From SAR86 cluster bacterium (lineage in GTDB: Bacteria; Pseudomonadota; Gammaproteobacteria; Magnimaribacterales; D2472), in the NCBI GenBank assembly GCA_023703615.1, contig CP097971.1, forward strand, positions 662,315-726,314: a stretch of DNA of 64,000 nt. Reading direction: 5' to 3'. Below, piece by piece: positions 18,833-27,359 of this stretch. A program made the position numbers and the translations under genes. The notes under the pieces were generated by a model. The model saw nothing but the letters and a program-made list of their open reading frames with translations, was not told the origin of the DNA and searched no databases. The number at the start of each line of letters is the position of its first letter. Position 1 is the first letter of the stretch.

Positions 18833-19517
18833 AAAATCATCCATATCATCAATAAATGTATCTTCTACATCAACTCCATCCTTGATTTCAAAATACAAAG
18901 ACTGAACATAAGCATCTTTTACAAAGTTATACTTGTCACCTGATAATAATGATTCAATGCCAATTAAACGCTCTCTAGTCTCTATTGCATCAATCCCTCT
19001 TAAAGTAATGTTCACATCAGTATCTGTCATATGGAATGTTACTGATAAAATAGAAGAAACTGGTTTTGTTAAAGTGTCTCGTAATGTTGATGGGCCAAAA
19101 AAAGGCAACATTATATATGGTCCCGATTCAACACCCCAGACTGCCAATGTTTGACCAAAATCTTCATCATGTCTATCAAGTCCAATTTTGGTTGCAACAT
19201 CAATAAAACCAGCTAATCCAATAGTTGAATTAATTATAAATCTAGAAAAGTCGTTAAAAAAAAATTTAACTTTTCCTTGTAGTAATTGATTTATTGAGGT
19301 GTCTATTTCTTCGAGATTATTAAAAAAATTCGTCACACCCTTTTTAATGGGTTTTGGTGTTTTTGAATATACTTCAGCCAAAGGTTTTGCAATTTTATCA
19401 TCAAGTTTTTCATTAAAATCAAACGTTTTTTCTATTTAATTCTTCGAATGGATCGTTAATATCATCAGAAAATAAATTTCCACCAAACATTAAAAATAAT
19501 AAAAATATTATTCGCAT
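18821..19517 (-). pseudogene. mlaA: mlaA (VacJ), interrupted by a single-base frameshift in a homopolymer
   Basis: MlaA removes misplaced phospholipids from the outer-membrane outer leaflet. An ATG at 19517 encodes a signal-like MRIIFLLFLMFGG and then NDPFEELNRK, the MlaA N-terminal signature. The frame breaks in a run of six A (minus strand; T at 19426-19431) and continues in another frame as TFDFNEKLDDKIAKP to the end. Removing one A restores a protein of about 231 residues, the normal length. The open part alone would need a TTG start at 19381 and lacks the signal. No lipobox cysteine is present, unlike most MlaA. Either a sequencing/assembly error, a recent mutation or a slippage site; the rest looks well conserved. 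Confidence 0.8.
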
Positions 19518-19529
19518 ACTTTCATTATA

Positions 19530-20204
19530 CTATCCAATAATTTTCATTGTTACATCATCAAATAAATGTAGAGCATTTTCTATTTTTAGATTATATAAAT
19601 CATCACTAAAGTCTATCTGACCTAATTTCTTAAATTCTAAAGACTCTTCGTCATTCAATGGACCCTTATAATTAGAAATATTATTTTCAACATATCCTAA
19701 TATATTTGTATTTAGCTTTTTCAGCATAGAGATAGTTTTTTTTAAGTCATAGTAAGATAATTTATTTTTTGATGTTATCAATATTGTCTCCAAGTGATCA
19801 ATTTCACTCGCTATTGTCAGATACGAATCTCCTGTACCAGGAGGCATATCAATAATTAAATAATCTAAATCTCCCCAATCTGTCTCTGTTAATAATTTTC
19901 TTATAGCAGAACTTAACATTGGTCCGCGCCATGTTGCTGCAATATCCTGATCAACAATATATCCCATTGAATTTATTAATAGGCCATTAATATTTATTGG
20001 TAAGATTTTTTTTGAATCCTTAGAAAATTCTAATTTTTTATTTAGTGTATTAAAAATAATATGTTGATTTGGTCCATAAATATCTGCATCTAAAATGCCG
20101 ACTTTATATTTCTTTAATAAATTGAGGGCTAAGCCAGCTGAAAATGTACTCTTACCTACACCACCTTTGGTTGCAGCTATAGCTATTATTTTTTTTATGC
20201 TCAT
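19530..20204 (-). CDS. mrp: Mrp/ApbC-type ATPase lacking its cluster-binding CPxC
   Basis: MinD-like deviant-Walker ATPase, 224 residues, with ATKGGVGKST (11-20), DADIYGPNQH and IIDMPPGTGDSYLT, which are diagnostic of the Mrp/Nbp35 Fe-S carrier family. Two usual parts are missing: the N-terminal MIP18/DUF59 domain, and the CPxC motif after VEN (here VENNISNYKGPLNDEE, no Cys). It is divergent from metG with a 37-bp gap, the E. coli neighbourhood of mrp. Without the cysteines a role as Fe-S carrier is doubtful; it may have another ATPase role. Confidence 0.82.
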   Translation of the reverse strand: MSIKKIIAIAATKGGVGKSTFSAGLALNLLKKYKVGILDADIYGPNQHIIFNTLNKKLEFSKDSKKILPININGLLINSMGYIVDQDIAATWRGPMLSSAIRKLLTETDWGDLDYLIIDMPPGTGDSYLTIASEIDHLETILITSKNKLSYYDLKKTISMLKKLNTNILGYVENNISNYKGPLNDEESLEFKKLGQIDFSDDLYNLKIENALHLFDDVTMKIIG

Positions 20205-20241
20205 ATATATTCTTATTTTTCACATATAATACAGATAATAT

Positions 20242-22197
20242 ATGAACACTCCTACAGTTAAATCTAGAAATATTTTAATTACACAAGCGCTACCGTATGC
20301 GAATGCGCCTTTGCATCTTGGACATATGTTGGAAGCTGTTCAGACAGACATATGGTCCAGATTTCAAAACTTTAACGGTAACAAATGCTACTTTTTTTGT
20401 GCTGATGATACACATGGTACTCCAGTAATGCTAAAAGCAAACGAACTTGGTATAAAACCTGAAGAATTAATAGCTGATGTCCTAGAAGATCATAAAAGCA
20501 CTTATGATCTTTATAGTATAAATTTTAATAATTATTACACTACTCACAGTGATGAAAATAAACAATTTTCAGAACAAATATATGAAAGCGCTAAAAAGAA
20601 TAATTTAATATCTAAATCAAGTGTTGAACAGTACTTTGATGAAAAAGAAGAAATGTTTCTTTCTGATAGGTTTATTAAGGGAACTTGTCCAAAATGTGGT
20701 GCTGAAGATCAACATGGCGATAATTGTGGTGTTTGTGGAGCTTCATATGACATTCTTGATTTGAAGAATCCAATTTCTATAATTTCAAACTCTGTTCCTG
20801 TAAGAAAAAAAAGTGATCATATTTTTTTTGATTTACCTCAAAAAAAAGAAATGCTTAAAGAGTTTATTAAAAATGTTGAATTACAAACATCAATTAAAAA
20901 CAAGCTAAATGAGTGGCTTGATGATGATTTAAAAAAATGGGATATATCAAGGGATGCGCCATATTTTGGTTTTAAAATACCAGATGAAATAGATAAATAT
21001 TTTTATGTTTGGCTTGATGCACCAATTGGATATTTAGCATCCATTTTGAATTGGGCTGATAATAATAATTTAAAAATGGTTGATTTATGGTCTGAAAAAT
21101 CAAATTACGAGATTTATCATTTTATAGGTAAAGATATTGCTTATTTTCATGGTCTTTTTTGGCCTGCTTTGTTAAGTTCTGGAGGTTATAAATTACCTAA
21201 TGGAATAAATGTCCATGGTTTTTTAACCATTAATGGTGAAAAAATGTCCAAGTCTAAAGGAACAGGTATTTTGGCAAAGGATTTTGCTAATATTACAAAT
21301 CCAGAAACATTAAGATACTATTTTGCGGCAAAGTTAAATAACAAAGTTGAGGATATTGATCTAAATTTTGATGATTATACTCAGAGAATAAATTCAGATC
21401 TAGTTGGTAAATATTTAAATATCGCTTCCCGGTCAGCTTCTTTTATAAAGAAAAATGATAATGTAGTCTCTGAAAATATTAATCAAAAAATCATAGATAA
21501 TTTATTGCTGATGAAAGAAGATATTTTAGATCTGTATGAATCAAAACAGTATTCAAAACTAGTTAGAATAATTATGGAATTAGCTGATAATGTAAATAAA
21601 TATATAAACGACGAAAAACCATGGAAATTGGATCTTAAGGATGCTCTTATAGTAAGTTCAACATCTTTAAATGCTTTTAAAATATTATCTGTTTATCTCC
21701 ATCCTATAATACCCAATCTAACTAATGATGCATTTAAATTTTTAAATACAAAAATATCATCTTTCAATGATATTGATGAAAGATTATCTGGCCATATAAA
21801 TAACTATAAACCGTTGCTAAATAGGCTTGAACACATAATAATTCCTGAGGAAGAAAATATGGATAATATAAACTTAATAAATATTGATCATTTTGCTGCT
21901 GTTGATTTAAGAGTAGCTAAAATAATAAAAGCTGAACATGTTGAGGGTGCTGATAAATTACTTCAACTGCATTTAGATGTTGGTGAATTAGGATCAAGAA
22001 AAGTATTTGCAGGTATAAAAAATGCTTATGAACCTGAGCAATTAACAAATAAACTTGTTGTTCTAGTTAACAATTTAGAACCTCGTAAAATGAAATTTGG
22101 AGTATCTGAGGGAATGGTATTAGCATCAAGTAAAGATAACAATATATATTTAGTATCTCCTGATAAAGGTGCAGAGCCAGGAATGAAAGTTAGATAA
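20242..22197 (+). CDS. metG: Methionyl-tRNA synthetase
   Basis: Class I aminoacyl-tRNA synthetase. The HIGH motif appears as HLGH (about 22-25), and KMSKSKGTG is intact. The zinc knuckle CPKCG...NCGVCG (about 148-163) keeps all four cysteines. The C-terminal tRNA-binding OB-fold begins near residue 550 ([13 protein letters not shown]). 651 residues, slightly shorter than E. coli. It ends TAATG, overlapping the next gene by one base. Confidence 0.96.
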   Translation: MNTPTVKSRNILITQALPYANAPLHLGHMLEAVQTDIWSRFQNFNGNKCYFFCADDTHGTPVMLKANELGIKPEELIADVLEDHKSTYDLYSINFNNYYTTHSDENKQFSEQIYESAKKNNLISKSSVEQYFDEKEEMFLSDRFIKGTCPKCGAEDQHGDNCGVCGASYDILDLKNPISIISNSVPVRKKSDHIFFDLPQKKEMLKEFIKNVELQTSIKNKLNEWLDDDLKKWDISRDAPYFGFKIPDEIDKYFYVWLDAPIGYLASILNWADNNNLKMVDLWSEKSNYEIYHFIGKDIAYFHGLFWPALLSSGGYKLPNGINVHGFLTINGEKMSKSKGTGILAKDFANITNPETLRYYFAAKLNNKVEDIDLNFDDYTQRINSDLVGKYLNIASRSASFIKKNDNVVSENINQKIIDNLLLMKEDILDLYESKQYSKLVRIIMELADNVNKYINDEKPWKLDLKDALIVSSTSLNAFKILSVYLHPIIPNLTNDAFKFLNTKISSFNDIDERLSGHINNYKPLLNRLEHIIIPEEENMDNINLINIDHFAAVDLRVAKIIKAEHVEGADKLLQLHLDVGELGSRKVFAGIKNAYEPEQLTNKLVVLVNNLEPRKMKFGVSEGMVLASSKDNNIYLVSPDKGAEPGMKVR

Positions 22198-23234
22198 TGA
22201 GTAAAACTGACATCATAATTATAGGTGCTGGCCCAGTTGGATTATTTACAGTATTTGAAGCTGGACTTCTTGGATTAAACTGCACTCTTATTGATAATCT
22301 AGACAAACCAGGAGGTCAATGTGCTGAACTTTATCCTGAAAAACCTATATATGATATTCCAGGAGTACCTTTTCAGACTGCTCAAGATCATGTAAATGCC
22401 CTTCTCGAACAAATTAAACCATTTGATTATATACTTCATCTTTCAGAACGAGTTGACTCGATTAGAGAAGTAGATATTGATAATGATAAATATTGGGAAG
22501 TTATAACAACGAAAGATAATAAGTTGTTATCAAAAAATATATTTATTGCTGCAGGAGCCGGTTCATTTGAACCACGTAGACCTCCAAATATTGATAATCC
22601 TGATAAATTTGTTAATAAAGGAGTGGAATACGCTGTTCGCTCAGTTGAAAAATATGAAAATAAAGATGTATTCATATTTGGTGGTGGCGACTCTGCACTA
22701 GATTGGACTGTTGAATTGTCTAAAATTGCTAAATCAATTTCATTAGTTCACAGAAGAGATGCATTTAGAGGAGCCCAACACACTGAGGAGCAAATGCGAA
22801 AGCTTGTAAGCAAGAAAAAAGTTAAGTTGTTAACACCTTATTTAATAAATTCTATTGAAGGAAATGAAAAAGTTAATTCAGTCACATTAAAAAATTTTGA
22901 TACAAATGAAATAGAGTCTCATAAAGCAGATGAGCTTTTATTTCTTTTTGGACTTAATAAAAAACTAGGTCCAATACTTGAATGGGGTATTGATTTAAAT
23001 GAAAAAAAAATTAAGGTTAATACTGAAGACTTTCAAACAAACAAAGACGGTATTTTTGCAGTTGGTGATATTAATGATTATCCAGGCAAACTAGATTTAA
23101 TATTGTCTGGCTTTCATGAAACCACTCTAGCTGTCCAAAAAGCTTACAAAAGAATTTATCCCGGCGAGAGAGTTCCATTTGGATACACTACCTCCAATTC
23201 AAAATTACAAGAAAAGCTTGGTGTTAAAAAATAG
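22197..23234 (+). CDS. Thioredoxin-reductase-type ferredoxin-NADP+ reductase
   Basis: FAD/NADP enzyme passing electrons between NADPH and ferredoxin or flavodoxin. FAD-binding GAGPVGLFTVFEAG at the N-terminus, GGQCAELYPEKPIYDIPG (FNR2 signature), NADP loop FGGGDSALDW and arginines in VHRRDAFRGA. The redox-active CxxC of thioredoxin reductase is absent, which favours the YumC-type FNR. 345 residues. Translationally coupled to metG and overlapping rnt by 14 bp. Confidence 0.88.
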   Translation: MSKTDIIIIGAGPVGLFTVFEAGLLGLNCTLIDNLDKPGGQCAELYPEKPIYDIPGVPFQTAQDHVNALLEQIKPFDYILHLSERVDSIREVDIDNDKYWEVITTKDNKLLSKNIFIAAGAGSFEPRRPPNIDNPDKFVNKGVEYAVRSVEKYENKDVFIFGGGDSALDWTVELSKIAKSISLVHRRDAFRGAQHTEEQMRKLVSKKKVKLLTPYLINSIEGNEKVNSVTLKNFDTNEIESHKADELLFLFGLNKKLGPILEWGIDLNEKKIKVNTEDFQTNKDGIFAVGDINDYPGKLDLILSGFHETTLAVQKAYKRIYPGERVPFGYTTSNSKLQEKLGVKK

Positions 23235-23802
23235 ATTTAGAAAATATTTACCAGTTGTTGTGGACCTTGAAACAGGTGGTTTTGATCCAGAAATAAATGC
23301 AATTCTTGAAATTGCAATAACCTTAATTAACGAAGATTGCGGTGAATTGTGTGTTGGTGAAACACATCGATACCATATAGAACCTTTTCAAGGATCTATT
23401 GTTGAAGCAGAATCATTAGAATTTACTAAAATTAATCTGGATCATCCTCTCCGAAATGCAGTATCAGAAACTGAAGCAATCCAAGATTTATTTAAAATAA
23501 TTAATAAAACAAAGAATAAATATGAATGTTCCAGAGCTATATTAGTTGGACACAATGCTCATTTTGATCATAGCTTTTTAAAAAAGGCTGTTGAAAGAAA
23601 TAATATAAAAAAATCGCCATTTCACTCATTTTCAGTATTTGATACTGTTTCACTTGGTGCACTAGAGACGAATCAAACAGTTTTAGCAAAAATTTGTGAA
23701 AGTTTGGGAATTGATTATGACTCTAAAGAAGCTCACTCAGCAGCTTATGACTCAGAAGTTACTGCTAAAGTATTTTGTAAAATTATAAATAAATATCAAT
23801 AA
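23221..23802 (+). CDS. rnt: Ribonuclease T
   Basis: DEDDh 3'-5' exoribonuclease trimming the 3' ends of tRNA and other stable RNAs. Exo motifs are VVDLETGG (Asp, Glu), LVGHNAHFDHSFL and HSAAYDSE with the active-site His and Asp. The start is set at GTG 23221 (or TTG 23218), because homology begins at NRFRKYLPVV; a TTG 42 bp upstream lies deep inside the preceding gene. 193 residues. It abuts the pdxJ fusion tail to tail with one base between. Confidence 0.92.
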   Translation: MLKNRFRKYLPVVVDLETGGFDPEINAILEIAITLINEDCGELCVGETHRYHIEPFQGSIVEAESLEFTKINLDHPLRNAVSETEAIQDLFKIINKTKNKYECSRAILVGHNAHFDHSFLKKAVERNNIKKSPFHSFSVFDTVSLGALETNQTVLAKICESLGIDYDSKEAHSAAYDSEVTAKVFCKIINKYQ

Positions 23803-23803
23803 G

Positions 23804-24865
23804 TTATTTCGATGAAATATTTTGAATAAGCTTTTTTAGTTCTCCATTTTCATGCATCTGAGTAACTATATCAGCTCCGCCAATCAGATCTCCTTCGACA
23901 AAGACCTGAGGAAATGTTGGCCAATCAGAAACTTGGGGCAAGGTCGATCTAATATCATCATTCTCCAAAACATCAACATATGAAAATTGTGCTTCACATT
24001 CAATTAATGCTTGAACAGTTCTAGCTGAAAAACCACATCTAGGTTCATATGGAGTACCTTTCATGTATATTAATATATCGTTATCTTTAATTTGTTGTTT
24101 TAGTTTCTTAATTAAGTTTATATATCTATTTATAGTATCTTCGAAGCCATATTTCAAGGAGTCAGTGATTATAGCGTGGCCAATTGAAACCTCTCCTACA
24201 TTACCAATCCTTATTAACTCTGATAGATTAAATAAATTTAAATCATGTCCTGCATTAATATTTAAATTTTTTCTAGATGCGTAATTAATAAAGTCTTTTA
24301 AATGCTTAAGGATACTGTGATCTTTATTTTTAATACTAATTGCAAATTGACCGGTATGAATCTCAATTGTATCTGCTCCAACTTCAATAGCGTAATCTAT
24401 AGATTGATAGTTCGGTTCGTCTTTGTTAAGTAGATCAATAAATAAACTTATTCTTGATTTTGGAGAAACTTTTTTTATGATTTTAATTATTTTTTTTAAT
24501 TCAATATCATGCTCTCCTTTGATCCAACCATGGTCCGATGTAACCTGATTAGGCTCGTCAGGTACAAGAGTTATCTGGTCAGGCAAAACAATCTCAACTA
24601 AATCAATAAATCCAATAAAATCATTTTTTTTATTTGAAAATGGATTTCCTTCTAAATTAAACTCGACTTTTTTTTCTTTACATATTTTTGATAGAGAAAT
24701 AACATCATTGCATGTAGCATGCCTGTGGTCAGGCCTTGGGTGCAATGTTAAACCATCAACACCTAATTTTATTGCTTTATATGCGTACTCTTCAAGACTT
24801 GGAACATTCTCGCCTCTAGCATTTCTCAATAAGGCTATTTTATTTAGATTAATACTTAAATTCAT
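23804..24865 (-). CDS. pdxJ-grxD: PdxJ-monothiol glutaredoxin (GrxD) fusion
   Basis: Two-domain protein in one uninterrupted frame. Residues 1 to about 253 are pyridoxine 5'-phosphate synthase (PdxJ), which condenses 1-deoxyxylulose 5-phosphate with aminoacetone phosphate. It has MNLSINLNKIALLRNARG, HPRPDHRHA (42-50), FNLEGNP (Glu72), NAGHDLN (His207) and SIGHAI (His230). Residues about 258-353 are a Grx4/GrxD-type glutaredoxin, with ILIYMKGTPYEPRCGFS (CGFS at 277-280), WPTFPQVFVEG and the GSH-site GGADIVTQM. Such glutaredoxins bind Fe-S clusters with BolA partners; a bolA gene is at 47752. No linker longer than a few residues separates them. I do not know of this fusion being described. Confidence 0.93.
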   Translation of the reverse strand: MNLSINLNKIALLRNARGENVPSLEEYAYKAIKLGVDGLTLHPRPDHRHATCNDVISLSKICKEKKVEFNLEGNPFSNKKNDFIGFIDLVEIVLPDQITLVPDEPNQVTSDHGWIKGEHDIELKKIIKIIKKVSPKSRISLFIDLLNKDEPNYQSIDYAIEVGADTIEIHTGQFAISIKNKDHSILKHLKDFINYASRKNLNINAGHDLNLFNLSELIRIGNVGEVSIGHAIITDSLKYGFEDTINRYINLIKKLKQQIKDNDILIYMKGTPYEPRCGFSARTVQALIECEAQFSYVDVLENDDIRSTLPQVSDWPTFPQVFVEGDLIGGADIVTQMHENGELKKLIQNISSK

Positions 24866-24885
24866 AATATTTATATTGCATTAAA

Positions 24886-25647
24886 TTATCTATACAGATC
24901 ATTCCTTTCATTAACAACTAAATTAATTGCGTCATTGGTTTCATATTCAGATTTATTAAACCCTTTGATTAATACAACTGGCATTAGTTCATTAGTTTGA
25001 CCCATTATCAGCCCTGCGGCGCAGGCTAGTTCATCTGCAATAGCAATTTCGGTACAACTTAAAGGTTTATTATAAATATCTCTGTTACCAGTCATATCAA
25101 TGATACTTTGAATATTTGTACTTGCAATTGCAAAATTAGTGATACCGTATCTAAAAGGCCTTGTCATTGAATCAGTAATTATAATAGAAATATTTTTGTT
25201 AAATACATTTGATAAATGACTATGTATTAACTCAGAGCTTTTTGATGGATTTTTAGGTAGTAATAATACAATATCTTCATTTTCAGAGATATTAGATTTA
25301 TCAATGCCAGCATTAATATTTATGATGCCTAATTGATGTTCAACTATAATTACTCCTTTTTCAATACTTATAATTTTTTTTGACTCATCAAGAATAGTTT
25401 GAACTAGCCTAGGATCTTTTTTAAGCTGTTTAGCGATATTAGTTGCTTTTTGTGATGGATTTATATTTTTTAAATCTACATATCTATTTTCGGATTTGGA
25501 GACTATCTTTTGAGCAATCAATATTACATCTCCATCTTCAATACAAATATTGTTTCGCATTACAGATTCTTCAATTAGTGCCCCAAGATCATCACCTTTT
25601 TTAACTAATGGGATATCTTTCAAACCCTGGATGTATATCTGATTCAT
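24886..25647 (-). CDS. cofE: CofE-family coenzyme F420-0:L-glutamate ligase homologue
   Basis: Belongs to the ligases that add glutamate to F420-0 in actinobacteria and archaea. Family motifs throughout: GLKDIPLVKKGDDLGALI, VILIAQKIVSKSENR, the INAGIDKSN loop, LLLPKNPSKSSELI, ITDSMTRPFRYG and the C-terminal TEIAIADELACAAGLIMGQ. 253 residues, full length for a stand-alone CofE. The usual TDTFGRPWR is altered to TDSMTRPFR. No other F420 synthesis gene (cofC, cofD, fbiC) is in the window, so the role is uncertain: F420 polyglutamylation or glutamylation of something else. It follows pdxJ-grxD on the same strand. Confidence 0.83.
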   Translation of the reverse strand: MNQIYIQGLKDIPLVKKGDDLGALIEESVMRNNICIEDGDVILIAQKIVSKSENRYVDLKNINPSQKATNIAKQLKKDPRLVQTILDESKKIISIEKGVIIVEHQLGIININAGIDKSNISENEDIVLLLPKNPSKSSELIHSHLSNVFNKNISIIITDSMTRPFRYGITNFAIASTNIQSIIDMTGNRDIYNKPLSCTEIAIADELACAAGLIMGQTNELMPVVLIKGFNKSEYETNDAINLVVNERNDLYR

Positions 25648-25715
25648 GAATAAGAGATTTTACTGTTTTATAAATATATTTAATGTGGTATTTCAATAAT
25701 GTATACTTTCGAATT

Positions 25716-25889
25716 ATGACATTATTAGATGATAAATTACTAGAAGTTTTGGTATGTCCAATATCAAAAAAGCCATTGTCATATAACAAAGAGACTAATG
25801 AACTATTATCTGAGGATGCAGGCCTAGCTTACCCAATAAAAGACGGTATTCCAATCATGCTTCCCGATGAAGCCCGCAAAATTAAATAA
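25716..25889 (+). CDS. ycaR: YcaR/Trm112-family small protein, cysteine motif degenerate
   Basis: UPF0434/Trm112-like protein of 57 residues. [17 protein letters not shown] aligns with YcaR family starts; [18 protein letters not shown] is the conserved C-terminal part. The ATG at 25716 is chosen, because an upstream start adds unrelated residues. The family's zinc CPxC is CPIS here (Cys14, Ser17), and the third cysteine (ELIC in E. coli) is replaced by Ser in ELLS. Just downstream is a tRNA-Arg gene. In other organisms Trm112 proteins activate methyltransferases; the bacterial role is unclear. Confidence 0.85.
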   Translation: MTLLDDKLLEVLVCPISKKPLSYNKETNELLSEDAGLAYPIKDGIPIMLPDEARKIK

Positions 25890-25892
25890 AAG

Positions 25893-25969
25893 GCGCCCGT
25901 AGCTCAGCTGGATAGAGTACTTGGCTACGAACCAAGGGGTCGGGAGTTCGAATCTCTCCGGGCGCGCCA
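25893..25969 (+). tRNA. tRNA-Arg(ACG)
   Basis: 77-nt cloverleaf including an encoded CCA end. Acceptor stem GCGCCCG pairs with CGGGCGC; discriminator G66. Anticodon stem CTTGG/CCAAG encloses the loop CTACGAA with anticodon ACG at 25927-25929, presumably edited to ICG. T arm TTCGAAT loop present. It differs from the tRNA-Arg(TCG) gene at 33394 by only a few bases. Confidence 0.95.
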
Positions 25970-26008
25970 TTTTAAGAATTTGGCATGTAAATTGCTATAT
26001 TAATGTGT

Positions 26009-26113
26009 ATGAAAAATTATATGAATAACTTATATGAGTTTTGCACTACATATCCTGTTTGGTCTATGTGTTTTATATTTTCGGGATATGTGATTGGAGT
26101 TGTATACTTTTAA
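26009..26113 (+). CDS. Possible 34-residue single-pass membrane peptide
   Basis: Short ORF between tRNA-Arg and panD. It encodes a polar N-terminal segment (MKNYMNNLYEF) and a hydrophobic stretch with Trp (VWSMCFIFSGYVIGVVYF) that could form one membrane helix. An in-frame ATG at 26021 is an alternative start. There is no clear ribosome site before either. It overlaps the end of panD by 4 bp. It is the only sizeable content of the 140-bp gap. Function unknown. Confidence 0.35.
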   Translation: MKNYMNNLYEFCTTYPVWSMCFIFSGYVIGVVYF

Positions 26114-26499
26114 ACTGATTTTAGTTTTTGCTGTGGTATTGAATTTTTTATACCAGTTATATTATTACCTTTATCAAAATATACTAACGTAGGTTTATGG
26201 GAACTGGATTCTACTTCATCAAATTGACCATATGTACATATTATAAGCACGTCACCTAATGTAACCTTATGCGCTGCAGCACCATTAACAGAAAGAGTTT
26301 TAGATCCTGCCTCAGCTAAAATTAAGTACGTTGAAAACCTTTCTCCATTAGTGACATTATAAACCTCTACTTGCTGATATTCTTGCATACCAGCTGCTTC
26401 AAGAAAACTTTGATCAACTGCACAAGAGCCTTCATAATCTAGCTCAACTTGAGTTACATTTATTCTATGAAGCTTAGATACAAGTAATGTCTTTTTCAT
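26110..26499 (-). CDS. panD: Aspartate 1-decarboxylase
   Basis: Makes beta-alanine for pantothenate. Pro-enzyme self-cleaves at Gly-Ser in DYEGSCAVD (near residues 24-25) to form the pyruvoyl group. KLHRINVT near the N-terminus and NGAAAHKVTLGDVLIICTYGQ are typical. 129 residues. First gene of a leftward panD-panC-panB-coaBC arrangement covering CoA precursors. Confidence 0.95.
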   Translation of the reverse strand: MKKTLLVSKLHRINVTQVELDYEGSCAVDQSFLEAAGMQEYQQVEVYNVTNGERFSTYLILAEAGSKTLSVNGAAAHKVTLGDVLIICTYGQFDEVESSSHKPTLVYFDKGNNITGIKNSIPQQKLKSV

Positions 26500-26544
26500 A
26501 ATGTTGAGAAGTATAAATAAATAACAAATAATATCAAATTATTG

Positions 26545-27357
26545 TTAATTTAATCTAATATTGTCAATTAACCTTATTCCGCCAATTCTTGCAGCAATTG
26601 CAACAATGATTGAATGATTATTTGCACTGTAAGATGTCTGAAGAGTTTTTTCATTGCATGATTCTAAGTAATCAATTTCAAAACCCTCCTGTATTAAAAA
26701 ATTTTTTTTTGAATTTAAGAAATCATATGAAAGATTATTAGAATTATTTTTTATATCCAAAAGAGTTTTGTATATTAATGATGCTTTATTTAAATCTTTC
26801 TGTGATAGTAGTCCATTTCTTGATGACAGCGCTAAGCCATTTTCATCCCTTTCAGTTTCTACACCTATAATATCAATAGCACTATTAGTAGTTTTAATGA
26901 ATTCTTTTACCAGCATATATTGTTGAAAATCCTTAAGGCCAAAAATAACATGTGAAGGTTTTAACAAAATAAAAAATTTATTTAATATAGTTAGAACTCC
27001 ATCAAAGTGTCCTGGCCTATGGTGACCGCATAAGTATTGCGATTTTTTAGACGCTTTAATTTCTTTAATATCATTTAATATTGACTTATCTGGAATATAT
27101 AAACAATCACATTTACTTTCTTTTAATATTTCAATATCTTTCTCAAGCGTTATAGGGTAATTTTTATAATCACTTGCATCATTAAACTGTAGTGGGTTTA
27201 TAAATATAGATACTAATATAGGTTTACCAATTTCTAGTCCTTTTTTTAAAAGAGATACATGACCCTTGTGTAAATTACCCATAGTAGGGATATAAGTAAT
27301 ATCAATATTATCTTTGAGATAATCTAAAATTTCGACTTTTTCTTTGATAATTTGCAA
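26545..27357 (-). CDS. panC: Pantothenate synthetase (TTG start)
   Basis: ATP-dependent condensation of pantoate with beta-alanine, 270 residues. IPTMGNLHKGHVSLL (the HxGH nucleotide motif), VSIFINPLQFN, FGLKDFQQ and SSRN are all present. The start is a TTG two bases after the panB stop. No ATG lies nearby in frame, and translation from the TTG gives the normal family length. The weak start and lack of ribosome site suggest coupling to panB translation. Confidence 0.93.
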   Translation of the reverse strand: MQIIKEKVEILDYLKDNIDITYIPTMGNLHKGHVSLLKKGLEIGKPILVSIFINPLQFNDASDYKNYPITLEKDIEILKESKCDCLYIPDKSILNDIKEIKASKKSQYLCGHHRPGHFDGVLTILNKFFILLKPSHVIFGLKDFQQYMLVKEFIKTTNSAIDIIGVETERDENGLALSSRNGLLSQKDLNKASLIYKTLLDIKNNSNNLSYDFLNSKKNFLIQEGFEIDYLESCNEKTLQTSYSANNHSIIVAIAARIGGIRLIDNIRLN

Positions 27358-27359
27358 TT

